A DNA stretch of 64,000 nt from Allorhizobium paknamense. GTDB lineage: Bacteria; Pseudomonadota; Alphaproteobacteria; Rhizobiales; Rhizobiaceae. The translations under genes and the position numbers were made by a program. The notes beneath the pieces are model-generated. The model was not told the origin of the DNA. It did no database searches and saw nothing but the letters and a program-made list of their open reading frames with translations. Location of the stretch: contig NZ_JAUSWH010000003.1 of NCBI RefSeq assembly GCF_030815125.1, positions 62,001 to 126,000 on the forward strand, written 5' to 3'. Below are positions 27,268-37,033 of the stretch, piece after piece (within the stretch, counting starts at the first letter, position 1; each line of letters opens with the position of its first letter).

Positions 27268-28928
27268 TGGCCAATCTCGTTGATATTCGCGATCTCAAGG
27301 TGGAGGTCAAAACCGATTCCGGCCGCAGGATGGACATCATCCGGGGTGTCAGCTTGCAGGTGGCGGAAGGGGAAATCGTGGCGCTGATCGGCGAAAGCGG
27401 ATCCGGCAAGACGACGATTGCCCTGTCGCTGATGGGCCATACCCGCGCAGGCTGCCGCATTTCCGGCGGCTCGGTGATGCTGGCGGGCGAGGATATCGGC
27501 GCCATGAGCGAACGGCAGCGGGCCAAGTTGCGCGGCACCCAGGTATCCTATGTGCCGCAAAGTGCGGCAGCCGCGTTCAATCCGGCCCATACCATCATGG
27601 AACAGGTGATCGAGGTGGTGCGCATCCACGGGCTGATGCCGGTGGACGAGGCGAAGAAAAAGGCCGTTGCCCTGTTCAGGGCCCTGTCGCTGCCAAACCC
27701 GGAAACGATTGGCGATCGCTATCCGCACCAGGTTTCCGGCGGCCAATTGCAGCGGCTCTCCGCCGCCATGGCGCTGATCGGCGGGCCGAAGCTGGTGATC
27801 TTCGACGAGCCGACCACGGCACTGGATGTCACCACGCAGATCGAGGTTCTGCGCGCCTTCAAATCGGTGATGAAGTCCGGGGGCATGGCAGGCGTTTATG
27901 TGTCGCACGATCTGGCGGTGGTGGCGCAGATCGCTGACCGGATCGTGGTGCTGAAGGGCGGCGAGGTGCTGGAGGAGGGCGAGACGGAAAGCCTGCTCAC
28001 CCATCCGCAGCATCCCTATACACGGCAATTGCTCGCCGCCTTCGAGCCCGCGGCCTATGTGCCGCCGCCCGTGGTGGATATGCCGATCAAGCGGCCGCTG
28101 CTGGAAGTGACGGATGTGGTGGCCGGGTATGGTACGCCACAGGCCAACGGTCTGCCGCTGATGGTGGCCGTCAAGTCTGTGCGATTTTCGCTGGATGCGG
28201 GCCGCAATCTCGGCATTATCGGGGAATCCGGCTGCGGCAAGTCCACGCTGGCGCGGGTGATTGCCGGGCTTTTGCCGCCGGTTTCAGGCTCGATCATTTT
28301 CGACGGCAAGGAGCTTGCCGCCCATGGCCGCCACCGGCTGCGCGAGGAATTGCGCAAGATGCAGATCATCTTCCAGTTCGCCGATACCGCCCTCAACCCG
28401 GCCAAATCCATCAGCGATATTCTCGGCCGCCCGCTGACCTTCTATCACGGCCTGAAGGGCGCGGGGCGCGAGGCGCGCATCAACCAGCTCCTCGATATGG
28501 TGCATCTGCCGCAGACGGTGAAGCACCGCCGCCCCTCCGAGCTTTCCGGCGGGCAAAAGCAGCGCATCAATCTGGCCCGGGCGCTTGCCGCCGAGCCCAA
28601 GCTCATTCTCTGCGATGAGATCACGTCCGCGCTGGACACGGTGGTCGCTGCCGCCGTGGTGGATCTGCTCAAGGAGTTGCAGCGGGAATTGTCGCTGTCC
28701 TACATCTTCATCAGCCACGATCTTTCCACCGTGCGCTCCATCTGTGACGAGGTGATGGTGATGTACAAGGGCGAGAATGTGGAGATCACCGATCCGTCCC
28801 GTCTGGGCGGCGAAGGCAGCCATCCCTATTCCCGCCTGCTCTATGCCTCCGTGCCGAAATTGCAGGTGGGCTGGCTGGACGGGCTGGACGCCGATGCCGA
28901 GATGGCGGCGGCGCTCGCCGGGCGTTAG
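27267..28928 (+). CDS. Fused DppD-DppF ABC transporter ATPase
   Basis: Predicted 553 aa with two complete nucleotide-binding domains in one chain, replacing separate DppD and DppF. First domain (about 1-265): Walker A GESGSGKTT, signature VSGGQLQRL, Walker B LVIFDEPTTALD, oligopeptide C-extension HPQHPYTRQLL. Second domain (about 280-535): GESGCGKST, LSGGQKQR, LILCDEITSALD, SHPYSRLLYASVP. Odd points: the first signature lacks the usual R-A-L after Q-R, and the second Walker B ends DEITSALD. Its TAG stop is the TAG of the TTAGAGC that opens the following repeat block. Confidence 0.95.
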   Translation: MANLVDIRDLKVEVKTDSGRRMDIIRGVSLQVAEGEIVALIGESGSGKTTIALSLMGHTRAGCRISGGSVMLAGEDIGAMSERQRAKLRGTQVSYVPQSAAAAFNPAHTIMEQVIEVVRIHGLMPVDEAKKKAVALFRALSLPNPETIGDRYPHQVSGGQLQRLSAAMALIGGPKLVIFDEPTTALDVTTQIEVLRAFKSVMKSGGMAGVYVSHDLAVVAQIADRIVVLKGGEVLEEGETESLLTHPQHPYTRQLLAAFEPAAYVPPPVVDMPIKRPLLEVTDVVAGYGTPQANGLPLMVAVKSVRFSLDAGRNLGIIGESGCGKSTLARVIAGLLPPVSGSIIFDGKELAAHGRHRLREELRKMQIIFQFADTALNPAKSISDILGRPLTFYHGLKGAGREARINQLLDMVHLPQTVKHRRPSELSGGQKQRINLARALAAEPKLILCDEITSALDTVVAAAVVDLLKELQRELSLSYIFISHDLSTVRSICDEVMVMYKGENVEITDPSRLGGEGSHPYSRLLYASVPKLQVGWLDGLDADAEMAAALAGR

Positions 28929-29074
28929 AGCATTTTCAGGAAAAGTGGAAACCGGTTTTCCGTCCGAAAATTCGTAAAAACAAAGACTTAGAGCGTTTCA
29001 ATGTTTCCGTGAAACAATGAAACGCTCTAGAGCATAATTCGACCGGAGTGAAACGAGGATCGATAAGATTATGC
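28926..29074 (+). repeat. Mosaic of three small intergenic repeat modules
   Basis: Three modules follow one another: the AGCATTTTC family (28926-28985), a hairpin with 19-bp arms and one mismatch (28989-29007 with 29011-29029, on TAGAGCGTTTCA), and the 43-bp GCATAAT core (29032-29074, copy 3). The bases from 29090 to 29153 look like a decayed further copy. The block holds the stop codon of the preceding ATPase gene. Confidence 0.88.
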
Positions 29075-29153
29075 AGTAGCGTCGGCTCCTGTGTCCCACT
29101 TTTCCTCAAAACACGTCAGACTGTCTCCGGTAAAACTGGAAACCTGTTTTATC

Positions 29154-30050
29154 TCACTTCCCTTCCGGCTCCACCGGTTCGGGTTCGGCCTGCGTCTTCG
29201 AGCCCTTCATATAGGTCTCGAAGATCTGCTCCATGCTTTTCTGGTAGCTCTTCTGCACTTCCAGTCCGCTGTCGAACATGGTGTTGACCATGCTGCGCAT
29301 GGCCTCCTTGGCTTCGGCCTGCGGTTCGGGCTTGGGCGGTTCCGGAGTTTTGGGCGCCTGCCCGAGCGAGGCGCTGACCATATCCGTCCAGGCCTTGGCG
29401 AAGGGATTGTCGAGAAAGGGATTGGCCGTTTTGGCTGCCGGCTCCGTCTTGATCCCGGCCATGTCTTGCCAGGCATTGACGAAGGGCCAGGCCTTGACGA
29501 AAGGATTGTCGAAGATCGGGTCGGGCTGCTTCGGCTTGGGCTTCGGCTGGAAGCCGGTGGCCTGCAACCATTGCTCTACCATGGGGCCGAAGGGCGTGCC
29601 GGAAAAGGCGTTCTGCGTATCGGAAAGCTGGCCCATGCCCTGCTTGAACAAGCCGCCCATGATGGTATCGGCCACGCCCGGCAGCATGCGTTTGAGAATA
29701 TCCTGACCGATGCCGGTGATCTGGGCGGCCTGCGCGGCAATGGCGCGTGACACCTCCTTTGAGCCGAAGAGCTGTTCCAGCACGCGGTTGCCGTCGGCAA
29801 TGCCCTCGGGGGTGAAGGCCTTGCCGAGATCTTCGAAATAGCGGGCATAATTGCCGGAATAGATCGCCGAAAACAGGGCGGAGAGATCATAAGGATTGGC
29901 GGCCGTCCGTTTCAACCCGGAGGAGAAGGCGGGCGCCAGTGCCGCAAAGGCTTGCGCGGCCTGCTCCTGCGCCAGGCCGAACTGCTTGGCCATGGCCTCC
30001 ACCGCTGCTCCGTTCTGGGCCCTGAGCATCATTTCAAACAGTGGAATCAT
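29154..30050 (-). CDS. DUF937-type protein of unknown function
   Basis: Predicted 298 aa. The first ~170 residues are helical and Ala/Gly-rich (MAKQFGLAQEQAAQAFAALAPAFSSGLKRTA, FGSKEVSRAIAAQAAQITGIGQDILKRMLPGVADTIMGGLFKQ), the DUF937 pattern. A Pro/Lys linker with repeated NPFxxNPFxKAW-like segments (about 190-235) follows, then a phasin-like helix (MVNTMFDSGLEVQKSYQKSMEQIFETYM). Function is not known; the tail could contact a granule or membrane surface. It stands alone, converging on the ABC operon across the repeat block, with 118 bp to the gene behind it. Confidence 0.75.
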   Translation of the reverse strand: MIPLFEMMLRAQNGAAVEAMAKQFGLAQEQAAQAFAALAPAFSSGLKRTAANPYDLSALFSAIYSGNYARYFEDLGKAFTPEGIADGNRVLEQLFGSKEVSRAIAAQAAQITGIGQDILKRMLPGVADTIMGGLFKQGMGQLSDTQNAFSGTPFGPMVEQWLQATGFQPKPKPKQPDPIFDNPFVKAWPFVNAWQDMAGIKTEPAAKTANPFLDNPFAKAWTDMVSASLGQAPKTPEPPKPEPQAEAKEAMRSMVNTMFDSGLEVQKSYQKSMEQIFETYMKGSKTQAEPEPVEPEGK

Positions 30051-30168
30051 GGCGCTTTCCTCACTCCGTCGCTTCTTTCAGCGACTATAACGGGAAAACG
30101 ATTCTTGCCTACTGCATATCCTTCAGTCTCAAGCGTTTTCAGGCCAGTGAACGCCCATGCCGCCGGGA

Positions 30169-31542
30169 TCAATAGCGATAGGCGTCGAAAACAGGCTTCA
30201 CACTGCCGTTCCAGTCGCCGTGATAATGCGCAAGCATCTCCTCAGCCAGTGTCCGGCCCTTTTCAAGAATCGTATCAAGCGGCGCGAGATAGAGGGTTTC
30301 ATCCTCACCCTTGCCGTTCAGAAGGTTCCGGTTCTTCAGGCCGGAGCGGGAAATCGCCACCACGTCGCGGGCAATCTCCAGCAGGCTACGGCCATCGATC
30401 TTCGCCTTCAGTCCCGCCGTCGGCACGCTGGCGCGCAGTGCCGAAACGGCTTCGAAATCCCAGCCGGATGTCAGCTCATCGGCGCTGGCAAGTGCGGCAT
30501 CGTCGTAGAGCAGCCCCACCCAGAAGGCGGACAGCGCCGGAATATGGCTTTCCGGGCCGTTATCGGCGCCGCGCATTTCCAGGAAGCGCTTCAGCCGCAC
30601 ATCGGGAAACAGGGTGGACAGATGGTTGGTCCAGTCCCCCATGGTCGGCTGCCAGGCGGCAAGCGCGCCCTTGAGAGCGCCGTTCATGAACTGCCGGAAC
30701 GTGACGTGGGTACAGTCATGGTAACGGCCGTCGCGCACCACGAAATACATCGGCACGTCCAGCGCCCAGTTTACGTAATCGCCGAAACAGAAATCCGGCT
30801 GGAAGGTGAAGGGCAGGAGCCCGGCGCGCTGGTTGTCGGTGTCGGACCAGATGTCGCCGCGCCAGGACTGGAAGCCGTTCGGCCTGCCATTGGTAAAGGG
30901 CGAGGCGGCAAAGAGGGCGGTGGCGAGCGATTGCAGCTTCATCGACACCCGCATTTTGCGGCGCATGTCGGCTTCCGAGGAAAAGTCGAGATTCACCTGA
31001 ATGGTGGAACTGCGATACATCATGTCCAGACCCTTGCTGCCCACCTTGGGCATATAACGGGTCATGATGTCGTAGCGGCTTTTCGGCATGCGCGGCGTTT
31101 CTTCCAGCCGCCAGAGCGGGCTGCCGCCGACCATCAGGAAGGAGATGCCGAGCGGATCGCAGATCTCTTTCAGCATCTGCATATGCTTGAGTGTTTCCGT
31201 GGCCGTTTCATGCAAGGTGGCAAGGGCCGCGCCCGACAGCTCGAACTGGCCGCCGGGCTCGATGGAAATTGCACCCTGGCCGCTGCCGCCGGCCAGACCG
31301 ATGATGTTTTCGCCATCCATGATCGGCTCCCAGCCGAGCCGGGCCTGCATGGCCTTGAGGATCGCGCCGATCCCGGTTTCGCCCTCATAGGGCACGGGCG
31401 ACAGATCCCGGGTATAAAAGCCGAATTTCTCATGCTCTGTGCCCAGCCGGAAGGCCGATTGCGGCTTGGACCCCTCTGCCAGATAAGCCGCCAGAACGTC
31501 CACGGAGGCAAGCGGCGTATCGTCAATCGTATCGCGGGCCAT
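30169..31542 (-). CDS. gshA: Glutamate-cysteine ligase (plant/alphaproteobacterial type)
   Basis: Predicted 457 aa, standard for the GCS2-type enzyme of rhizobia and plants. Signatures: FRLGTEHEKFGF, GQGAISIEPGGQFELSGA, YMPKVGSKGLDMMYRSSTIQVNLDF, SPFTNGRPNGFQSWRGDIWSDTDNQRAG and YVNWALDVPMYFVVRDG. It makes gamma-glutamylcysteine, the first and rate-limiting step of cytosolic glutathione synthesis. Glutathione supports stress tolerance and nodulation in rhizobia. It lies upstream of DUF937 and 131 bp after rsmE on the same strand. Confidence 0.95.
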   Translation of the reverse strand: MARDTIDDTPLASVDVLAAYLAEGSKPQSAFRLGTEHEKFGFYTRDLSPVPYEGETGIGAILKAMQARLGWEPIMDGENIIGLAGGSGQGAISIEPGGQFELSGAALATLHETATETLKHMQMLKEICDPLGISFLMVGGSPLWRLEETPRMPKSRYDIMTRYMPKVGSKGLDMMYRSSTIQVNLDFSSEADMRRKMRVSMKLQSLATALFAASPFTNGRPNGFQSWRGDIWSDTDNQRAGLLPFTFQPDFCFGDYVNWALDVPMYFVVRDGRYHDCTHVTFRQFMNGALKGALAAWQPTMGDWTNHLSTLFPDVRLKRFLEMRGADNGPESHIPALSAFWVGLLYDDAALASADELTSGWDFEAVSALRASVPTAGLKAKIDGRSLLEIARDVVAISRSGLKNRNLLNGKGEDETLYLAPLDTILEKGRTLAEEMLAHYHGDWNGSVKPVFDAYRY

Positions 31543-31673
31543 GAAGCATCCTTGTCGAAAATCCGGACCTTGGGTTTGGGGTGATAGGGCGGATTGGAAG
31601 CTCCGCGCAAGTGAATTTTATCGAAGCCACTCTTCAGAAATGGAAAACGGTTTGGCCGGAAACGGTCAGCAAA

Positions 31674-32411
31674 TCAGCGCCAGTCGCCTGCCGTTGCCTG
31701 CAGCACCGCCAAGGCCGCGACGGCGGCAGTGTCGGCGCGCAGGATGCGCGGCCCCAGCGGAATGGCGGTGACAAAGGGCAGTCCACGCAGCAGCGCACGC
31801 TCCTCCTCGGAAAAACCGCCCTCCGGCCCGACCAGCAGCGCCAGCTTCGTCTCGCTGATGGCGGAAAGCGCGGCCATCGGATTGTTGGTGGCGCTGTCTT
31901 CGTCGCAGAAGACGATGCGCCGGTCTGCGGGCCAAGTGTCCAGCAGCGTTTTCAGCTTCTGCGGCGGTGCGATTGTCGGGATCGCCAGAATGCCGCATTG
32001 CTCCGCCGCCTCCACGGCATTGGCCTCAAGCCGCTCCAGACTGGTGATCTTGCCTTGCACATGCTGGGTCATCACCGGCTGCAACAGCCCCGCGCCCATC
32101 TCCACCGCCTTCTGGATCAGATAATCCATCCGCCCCACCTTGAGCGGCGCGAAGAGAAAGACGAGGTCCGGGGCCTCAGGCTGCGGGCGTGTTTCCTCAA
32201 GCGGGGTGAGCAGGATCTTCTTGCGGGTGGGATAGGTGAGGGAGGCGCGCCATTCGCCGTGACGGCCGTTGAACAGCAGGATCTCCGTCCCTTCGGCAAG
32301 CCGCAGCACATTGGCGAGATAGTTGAATTGACCGGCATTGGCCTCAACCGGCTGGTCCTTGAAAAGATCGGCCTCCACGTAGAGGCGTTGCATCCGGTAA
32401 TTGGCGCGCAT
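31674..32411 (-). CDS. rsmE: 16S rRNA m3U1498 methyltransferase RsmE
   Basis: Predicted 245 aa from ATG 32411; ATG 32393 (MQRLYVEA) is an alternative. The N-terminal PUA-like part ([21 protein letters not shown]) is followed by a SPOUT methyltransferase domain with [13 protein letters not shown] and the C-terminal knot [20 protein letters not shown]. It methylates U1498 in helix 44 of 16S rRNA. It starts 14 bp after the phosphate transporter stop, so the two are probably co-transcribed, although the functions are unrelated. Confidence 0.95.
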   Translation of the reverse strand: MRANYRMQRLYVEADLFKDQPVEANAGQFNYLANVLRLAEGTEILLFNGRHGEWRASLTYPTRKKILLTPLEETRPQPEAPDLVFLFAPLKVGRMDYLIQKAVEMGAGLLQPVMTQHVQGKITSLERLEANAVEAAEQCGILAIPTIAPPQKLKTLLDTWPADRRIVFCDEDSATNNPMAALSAISETKLALLVGPEGGFSEEERALLRGLPFVTAIPLGPRILRADTAAVAALAVLQATAGDWR

Positions 32412-32424
32412 TCTCGTTCCGGTC

Positions 32425-34020
32425 CTATCCAAACAGCGCGAACATAACGCGGTAGACAATGGCCGCAAGCCCGGCGGAGACCGGCAGCGTCACCGCCCAG
32501 GCCAGCAGAATGCTGAGCAGGTAGGAACGGCGCACCAGCCTGCGGCGCACGGCTTCATCGCGATTGGCCTTTTTCCTGGCCGGTCGCGGCGGGGCCTCGT
32601 CCGTTTCGTCCGTGTCTGTATCTGGCGTCTCAGCACCCCGCAGGCTGAGCGCCTTTTCGGCGAGGTAGGCTTTGCGGCGGCGGGAGTGGCGATTGTAATA
32701 TTCGCGAAAGAAGCCGACGCCGAACACCGCGCCCACCGCAATATGGGTGGAACTGACCGGCAGGCCGATCCAGGAGGCGGTAATCACCGTCACTGCCGCC
32801 GACATGGCAACGCAGAAGGCGCGCATCGGATTGAGCTTGGTGATTTTCGAGCCGACGAGGCGGATCAGCCGCGGCCCGAACAGCAAAAGCCCCACCGATA
32901 TGCCGAGCGAGCCAATCGCCATGACCCAGAACGGAATGGTGATGCCCGCCGACGGTCCAAAGCCGATCGGCCCGTAGGAGCGCAAGGCATTGACGATGCC
33001 GGTCAGCGGCCCGATGGCGTTGGAGACGTCATTGGCGCCATGGGCGAAGGACAGAAGGGCAGCCGAACCGACGAGCGGCAGGCGAAACAGGCTGCGCAGC
33101 GACTGGTTGCGGTTTTCAAGCCCCACCGATTGACGGCGGATCACCGGCACCATGAGCGCCCAGACCGCCAGTCCGATGATGCAGGCGACGCCAAAGGCCC
33201 GGAGCCGCCCGACGGAATAGACCTGATCGACCCCCCGGATGGTGAGATAGAGCGAAAAACTCGCCGCCATCAGCCCGATCAGAATGGGCAGCCAGCGCCG
33301 TGCGGCGGCGATCTTGTCCGGCCGATAGACGATGAGATCATAGATCACAAACAGGAAGCCCGCCGCAATCAGCCCCCCCAGCATCGGCGAAAACACCCAG
33401 CCCAGGGTGATGCCGGCGATGGCCGGCCAGTTGATGGCCGAGGAGCCGACGGCGGAAAAGCCCGCGCCGATGATGCTACCAACCATGGAGTGGGTGGTGG
33501 AGACCGGCGCATTGAGCCAGGTGGCGAGATTGATCCAGAGGGCTGCCGCAAACAGCGCCGACATCATGATCCAGGCAAAGACCAGCGGGTCCTCGACGAG
33601 GGCCGGAGAAACGATAGAGGTGGAAATGGTGCGCACGACTTCACGGCTGCCGATCATCGCGCCTGCGATTTCGAAACAGGCGGCCATCAGCAGAGCGCCG
33701 CGCATGCTGATGGCGCGGGCGCCGACGGCTGCCCCGACATTGTTGGTCACGTCATTGGCGCCGATATTCATGGCCATATAGGCCGCAAGGGCGGCAGCGG
33801 CAATCAAAAGGGCTGCGTCAGGATGGCCAATGGCAAAGCTCAGCGCATAGGCGGCGGCCAGCACCACGAAGATCAGGGCAAGCCCAAAGGGCGCAAGCCC
33901 GCGGGTGACGTGCTGGGTGGCCGTTTCCAGGAAGGTCAACCGGTCCAGATCCTTGTCCAGAACCGTCTTGCCGGGCTTGGCCGCAACCGGCTTGCCGGTC
34001 TCGGGTTTGAAATCTGTCAT
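32425..34020 (-). CDS. pit: Low-affinity inorganic phosphate transporter (Pit/PHO4 family)
   Basis: Predicted 531 aa from ATG 34020, the first Met giving a plausible cytosolic N-tail. Both inverted PHO4 repeats are intact: [12 protein letters not shown] and [12 protein letters not shown] for the GANDVxN signature, with [12 protein letters not shown] and [12 protein letters not shown]. About 11-12 transmembrane helices are interrupted by an acidic then basic cytosolic loop near residues 455-490. It moves metal-phosphate with protons across the inner membrane. Rhizobial pit genes often follow a PhoU-like partner; none is adjacent here. On the other strand a long open frame is a codon-bias shadow. 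Confidence 0.93.
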   Translation of the reverse strand: MTDFKPETGKPVAAKPGKTVLDKDLDRLTFLETATQHVTRGLAPFGLALIFVVLAAAYALSFAIGHPDAALLIAAAALAAYMAMNIGANDVTNNVGAAVGARAISMRGALLMAACFEIAGAMIGSREVVRTISTSIVSPALVEDPLVFAWIMMSALFAAALWINLATWLNAPVSTTHSMVGSIIGAGFSAVGSSAINWPAIAGITLGWVFSPMLGGLIAAGFLFVIYDLIVYRPDKIAAARRWLPILIGLMAASFSLYLTIRGVDQVYSVGRLRAFGVACIIGLAVWALMVPVIRRQSVGLENRNQSLRSLFRLPLVGSAALLSFAHGANDVSNAIGPLTGIVNALRSYGPIGFGPSAGITIPFWVMAIGSLGISVGLLLFGPRLIRLVGSKITKLNPMRAFCVAMSAAVTVITASWIGLPVSSTHIAVGAVFGVGFFREYYNRHSRRRKAYLAEKALSLRGAETPDTDTDETDEAPPRPARKKANRDEAVRRRLVRRSYLLSILLAWAVTLPVSAGLAAIVYRVMFALFG

Positions 34021-34140
34021 GATCGCGGCTGTGAGGTTTTGGAGTTCAATCGTCTGCGGAGGCGTGCGAAGCACCAAATCTGCCCTTCCGTCCCTTCCGT
34101 GGGATCGCAAAAAGCGCAAACCACAACCGGCGTCAAGCCC

Positions 34141-34692
34141 TCAGGAGGAACGCTTCGCCAACCTTTGCGGCATGGTCTTCAAAAGCTCCTGCAATTGCGG
34201 CTCGCGCACCCGCCGCGCCGCCTCCGCGCAGGGCACCCATTCCAGCCGCCGCGTGCCCTTTTCAGGATAATCATCCTTCAATTCGCGCACTTCCAGGAGG
34301 AAGACCTTGACCTCGCACGGCATGGCAATGCCCTCCGGCATGACCTTGTCATAGAGATAGCTGCCAAAGGCTTCTTTCGACACCTTGCCCTTGACGCCCG
34401 CCTCTTCATAGGCCTCGCGTTCGGCCACCGCATGGGACTTCTTGTTGCCCATCGGCCAGCCCTTCGGAATGACCCAGCGGCCCGTATCCCGGCTGGTGAT
34501 CAGCAGAACCTCGGGTTGAGCCGAACCGTTCGCGTCCTCGCTCCATCGGTAGCAAATGGCGCCGAATTGCTGCCTGGGCGGCCGCCTGAACATCAATTCT
34601 ATCTCGGAGGCTATGCGGCCCAATATGGTCAATCCTGTTCTCGCTTTCCCGTCAGAAGTGCTTTTTGGGCCGCTGGCATCGACGAACAGCAA
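34141..34692 (-). CDS. Nudix hydrolase with a modified Nudix box
   Basis: Predicted 183 aa from the first ATG; a start at Met34 (MFRRPPRQQFGAICYRW) would also preserve the domain. The box reads G-x5-K-x7-REAYEEAGV: the REUxEE core with the metal-binding glutamates is intact but the first Glu of GX5E is Lys. WVIPKGWPMGNKKSHAVAEREAYEEAGV resembles an alphaproteobacterial group related to diadenosine/diphosphoinositol polyphosphate hydrolases. It would cleave a nucleoside or polyphosphate diphosphate; the substrate is unknown. It stands alone; the 237-bp region upstream holds two short hairpins (34771-34801 and 34833-34850) and no gene. Confidence 0.85.
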   Translation of the reverse strand: MLFVDASGPKSTSDGKARTGLTILGRIASEIELMFRRPPRQQFGAICYRWSEDANGSAQPEVLLITSRDTGRWVIPKGWPMGNKKSHAVAEREAYEEAGVKGKVSKEAFGSYLYDKVMPEGIAMPCEVKVFLLEVRELKDDYPEKGTRRLEWVPCAEAARRVREPQLQELLKTMPQRLAKRSS

Positions 34693-34929
34693 CGGTCCGG
34701 TTGGCGCTTCAGACAGTGTCCCACCATAGCGCGCATAAATGTAAGGTTTTATGACAGTTTTTTGAAAATTTCCTCTGGTATTTCTGGGAGGATCCAGAGG
34801 AAACGGCCAGCAAGCCCCAAGGAAACGGCATATGACATATCATTATGTCAAAAACAAAGCATGCAACCGGGCCTTGGCGCTCTGCAGACCTGTCCGAACC
34901 TCACAATGGTGGCGTGATTCGCGGCTGTT

Positions 34930-35685
34930 TCAGGGGGCCATCCAGTGTTTCAGGCCCTCGATGACGCCATCGGCTTCCGGCTTGCGGGCGCGGTAGATCA
35001 GCGGATTGTCCTTGGCCAGCGCCGTCAGTTCGTCAAGCCCGTTGGCGGGCACGATGCCACGCACGGTGGAGAGCGTGAACATCTCAAGGTCGTTGCCGGT
35101 ATCGCCCGCCACCACCACCTCATCCAGATGGACGGCCAGTTGCCGGCAGAGCCAGGTCAGCGCCTGTCCCTTGTCGGCACGGGCGGGCAGAATGTCCAGA
35201 TCGCGCTTGCTGGAATAGACGAGCTTTACGGCCAGTCCCTGATCGAGCAGAGCGTTTTCGATGGACAGCAATTGCTCCGGCGTTGCCTCGTGCAGATACC
35301 AGCTGGATTTACGTTCATGCTGATAGCGCTCGGGCTGGTATTGCAGTGCCTCGATCCCGGCCAGGAGGGCGTTGATCTTTTCGACATCATAGCCCGCTCC
35401 GATATTGAGATGGTAGTGGTCGGCAAGCTCGGGCTCAGCTGCGCCATGCAGCATGGTTCCGACGCCGCCAATGATGAAATCGGCGTCCGGCAGGCCCTGT
35501 TCGGCGGCAAAGCGCAGAACGTCATCCACAAGCCTGCCGCTGTTATAGACGAGCAACGGCCGGTTTTCCGGCTCGATCTTCTGCCAGAAGGCGGCAAAGC
35601 GGCGCGCGGCTTTGGTGTCGCCTGCCAGCGTTCCGTCGAGGTCGGATGAGAAAAGCCGGATGGGTTTCAATCCCCGTCGTTCCAT
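34930..35685 (-). CDS. mfppA: Mannosylfructose-6-phosphate phosphatase (HAD, sucrose-phosphatase-like)
   Basis: Predicted 251 aa from ATG 35685, chosen over an upstream TTG because GGGA lies at good spacing. HAD motifs: LFSSDLDGTLAGD (nucleophile and acid Asp), YNSGR, Lys in RADKGQAL and VVAGDTGNDLEMF. It resembles sucrose-phosphate phosphatase. With the overlapping synthase it matches the mfpsA-mfppA pair of Agrobacterium tumefaciens, which makes the compatible solute mannosylfructose. Its 5' end overlaps the synthase 3' end by 19 bp, indicating coupling. A sucrose pathway is the alternative. Confidence 0.88.
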   Translation of the reverse strand: MERRGLKPIRLFSSDLDGTLAGDTKAARRFAAFWQKIEPENRPLLVYNSGRLVDDVLRFAAEQGLPDADFIIGGVGTMLHGAAEPELADHYHLNIGAGYDVEKINALLAGIEALQYQPERYQHERKSSWYLHEATPEQLLSIENALLDQGLAVKLVYSSKRDLDILPARADKGQALTWLCRQLAVHLDEVVVAGDTGNDLEMFTLSTVRGIVPANGLDELTALAKDNPLIYRARKPEADGVIEGLKHWMAP

Positions 35686-37004
35686 GGTTCGTCCCAATCG
35701 GTATCATCGAGTGCGGGGCTCACGGCGCGCCCTTCCACCAGCGCGACAAGCTGCTGGGCAATGCCCGTCCAGGTGAAGAGGCTGCGGGCCTTGTGGGCAC
35801 CCATGCGCGAAAGCCGCCCGTTGAGACGCGGATGTTTCAGCGGCTTCATCATGGTGATGCCGAGGTCTTCCCGGTCGAACGGATCGGCATAGAGCGCGTG
35901 CCGCCCGTAGCTGACGGCGCGGAAAAGGCCGCCATGAATGGTCACCACGGTTGGCGTCCCGCAGGCCATGGCCTCGATGGCGGTCATGCCGAAGGGTTCG
36001 TAGCGGCTGGAAAGCACGAAGAGGTCGGCAGCGCGGTAGTAATCCGGCAGGTCCTCATCCGGCACAAAGCCGGTGAAATCCACCCGATCCTCAAGGCCAA
36101 GCGCATGGACCTGTTCTTTCAGCTGCGCCAGGAGCCCGCTTTCCTGTTCGTCCATGTTTTCGCCGCCCACCGCAAGCCGAAGCCGCGCCTCCGGCAGGCG
36201 CGCGGCCAGCACGGAAAATCCGTCCACCAGCAAATCATAGCCCTTGTTGGTGGCAAGCCGCCCCAGCGCCAGCACGACCTGCCCCTCGAAGCCGAGGCGC
36301 TGGCGCAGCATCTGCCGTGAGGCGCCGGAAACCGGGTAAAAGCGGTTGTCGTCATAGCCGGGCGGGATCATATGCACCCGGTGCCGGGCCACATTATAGT
36401 CGTCCACCAGCATGTCGAGCTGGATGGGCGTGGTGGCGATCACCAGCTGGCAGGTGCGGTAGAGGATCAGCTCATGCTGGATCCGCTCCTTGAAATTGAA
36501 CTCCGCCTCGAAGCGATCGGCCCGTTCGGGATAGTCGGTCTCCATCTGCCGCTTTTTCCACAGGCCCAGGGAATGCGGCGTATGAATATGAGGAATGGTG
36601 AGCGCCTCCGAGAGCCGCTGGCCTGCCACGCCCGCATCCCAGTAATGGCTGTTGACGAAGAGATAGTGGAGGCCGTGCTGCTTGATGAAACGCAGTGCCT
36701 TCTCGTTCCATTCCTTCAGATGCCGGTGCAGATATTCCTTGGGGATAAAGTCACGCCCGCCGCAGGGAATGCGGATCACCCGGCAATTGTCATCGACGAT
36801 GTCGATCTCCGGCTGGTCCTCGAAGCGGCGGGTGTAGATGTCCACCTTGTGGCCCAGCTGGCCCAGCTTCTTGGCAAGTTCCAGAACATAAACCACCTGT
36901 CCGCCGGTATCGGCAGCGCCCAAAGGCGGGTTCGCGGCGACATAGCCGTGGGTGGAAACAAGGGCAATTCGAGGCGTTTCGGCAGTGTCCGGTGAGGTGA
37001 TCAT
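35667..37004 (-). CDS. mfpsA: Mannosylfructose-phosphate synthase (GT4, sucrose-phosphate-synthase-like)
   Basis: Predicted 445 aa. N-terminal Rossmann half: ALVSTHGYVAANPPLGAADTGGQVVYVLELAKKLGQLGHKVDIYTRRF, with the TGGQ loop of the sucrose-synthase superfamily. C-terminal half: VLALGRLATNKGYDLLVDGF and the nucleotide-sugar site SSRYEPFGMTAIEAMACGTPTVVT (E-x7-E). It would transfer mannose from GDP-mannose to fructose 6-phosphate. Fused sucrose-phosphate synthases carry the phosphatase in one chain; here it is a separate overlapping gene, as in Agrobacterium. The promoter region holds the palindrome TGACCT-N8-AGGTCA, suggesting regulation, possibly osmotic. Confidence 0.9.
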   Translation of the reverse strand: MITSPDTAETPRIALVSTHGYVAANPPLGAADTGGQVVYVLELAKKLGQLGHKVDIYTRRFEDQPEIDIVDDNCRVIRIPCGGRDFIPKEYLHRHLKEWNEKALRFIKQHGLHYLFVNSHYWDAGVAGQRLSEALTIPHIHTPHSLGLWKKRQMETDYPERADRFEAEFNFKERIQHELILYRTCQLVIATTPIQLDMLVDDYNVARHRVHMIPPGYDDNRFYPVSGASRQMLRQRLGFEGQVVLALGRLATNKGYDLLVDGFSVLAARLPEARLRLAVGGENMDEQESGLLAQLKEQVHALGLEDRVDFTGFVPDEDLPDYYRAADLFVLSSRYEPFGMTAIEAMACGTPTVVTIHGGLFRAVSYGRHALYADPFDREDLGITMMKPLKHPRLNGRLSRMGAHKARSLFTWTGIAQQLVALVEGRAVSPALDDTDWDEPWNDGD

Positions 37005-37033
37005 GCTTCCGCTTTGAAAACTTGTTTCGAATA

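Noticed and set aside
34771..34850. Two short hairpins between the Nudix gene and the mannosylfructose phosphatase gene.
   Set aside because: Arms of 7-8 bp without T-runs are common by chance in AT-rich spacers; mentioned but not called as features.
32401..34917. An 838-codon open frame on the plus strand opposite rsmE, pit and the Nudix gene.
   Set aside because: It is antisense to three well-supported genes and its translation is rich in Arg, Gly, His and Asp with no domain, the typical product of high G+C codon bias.
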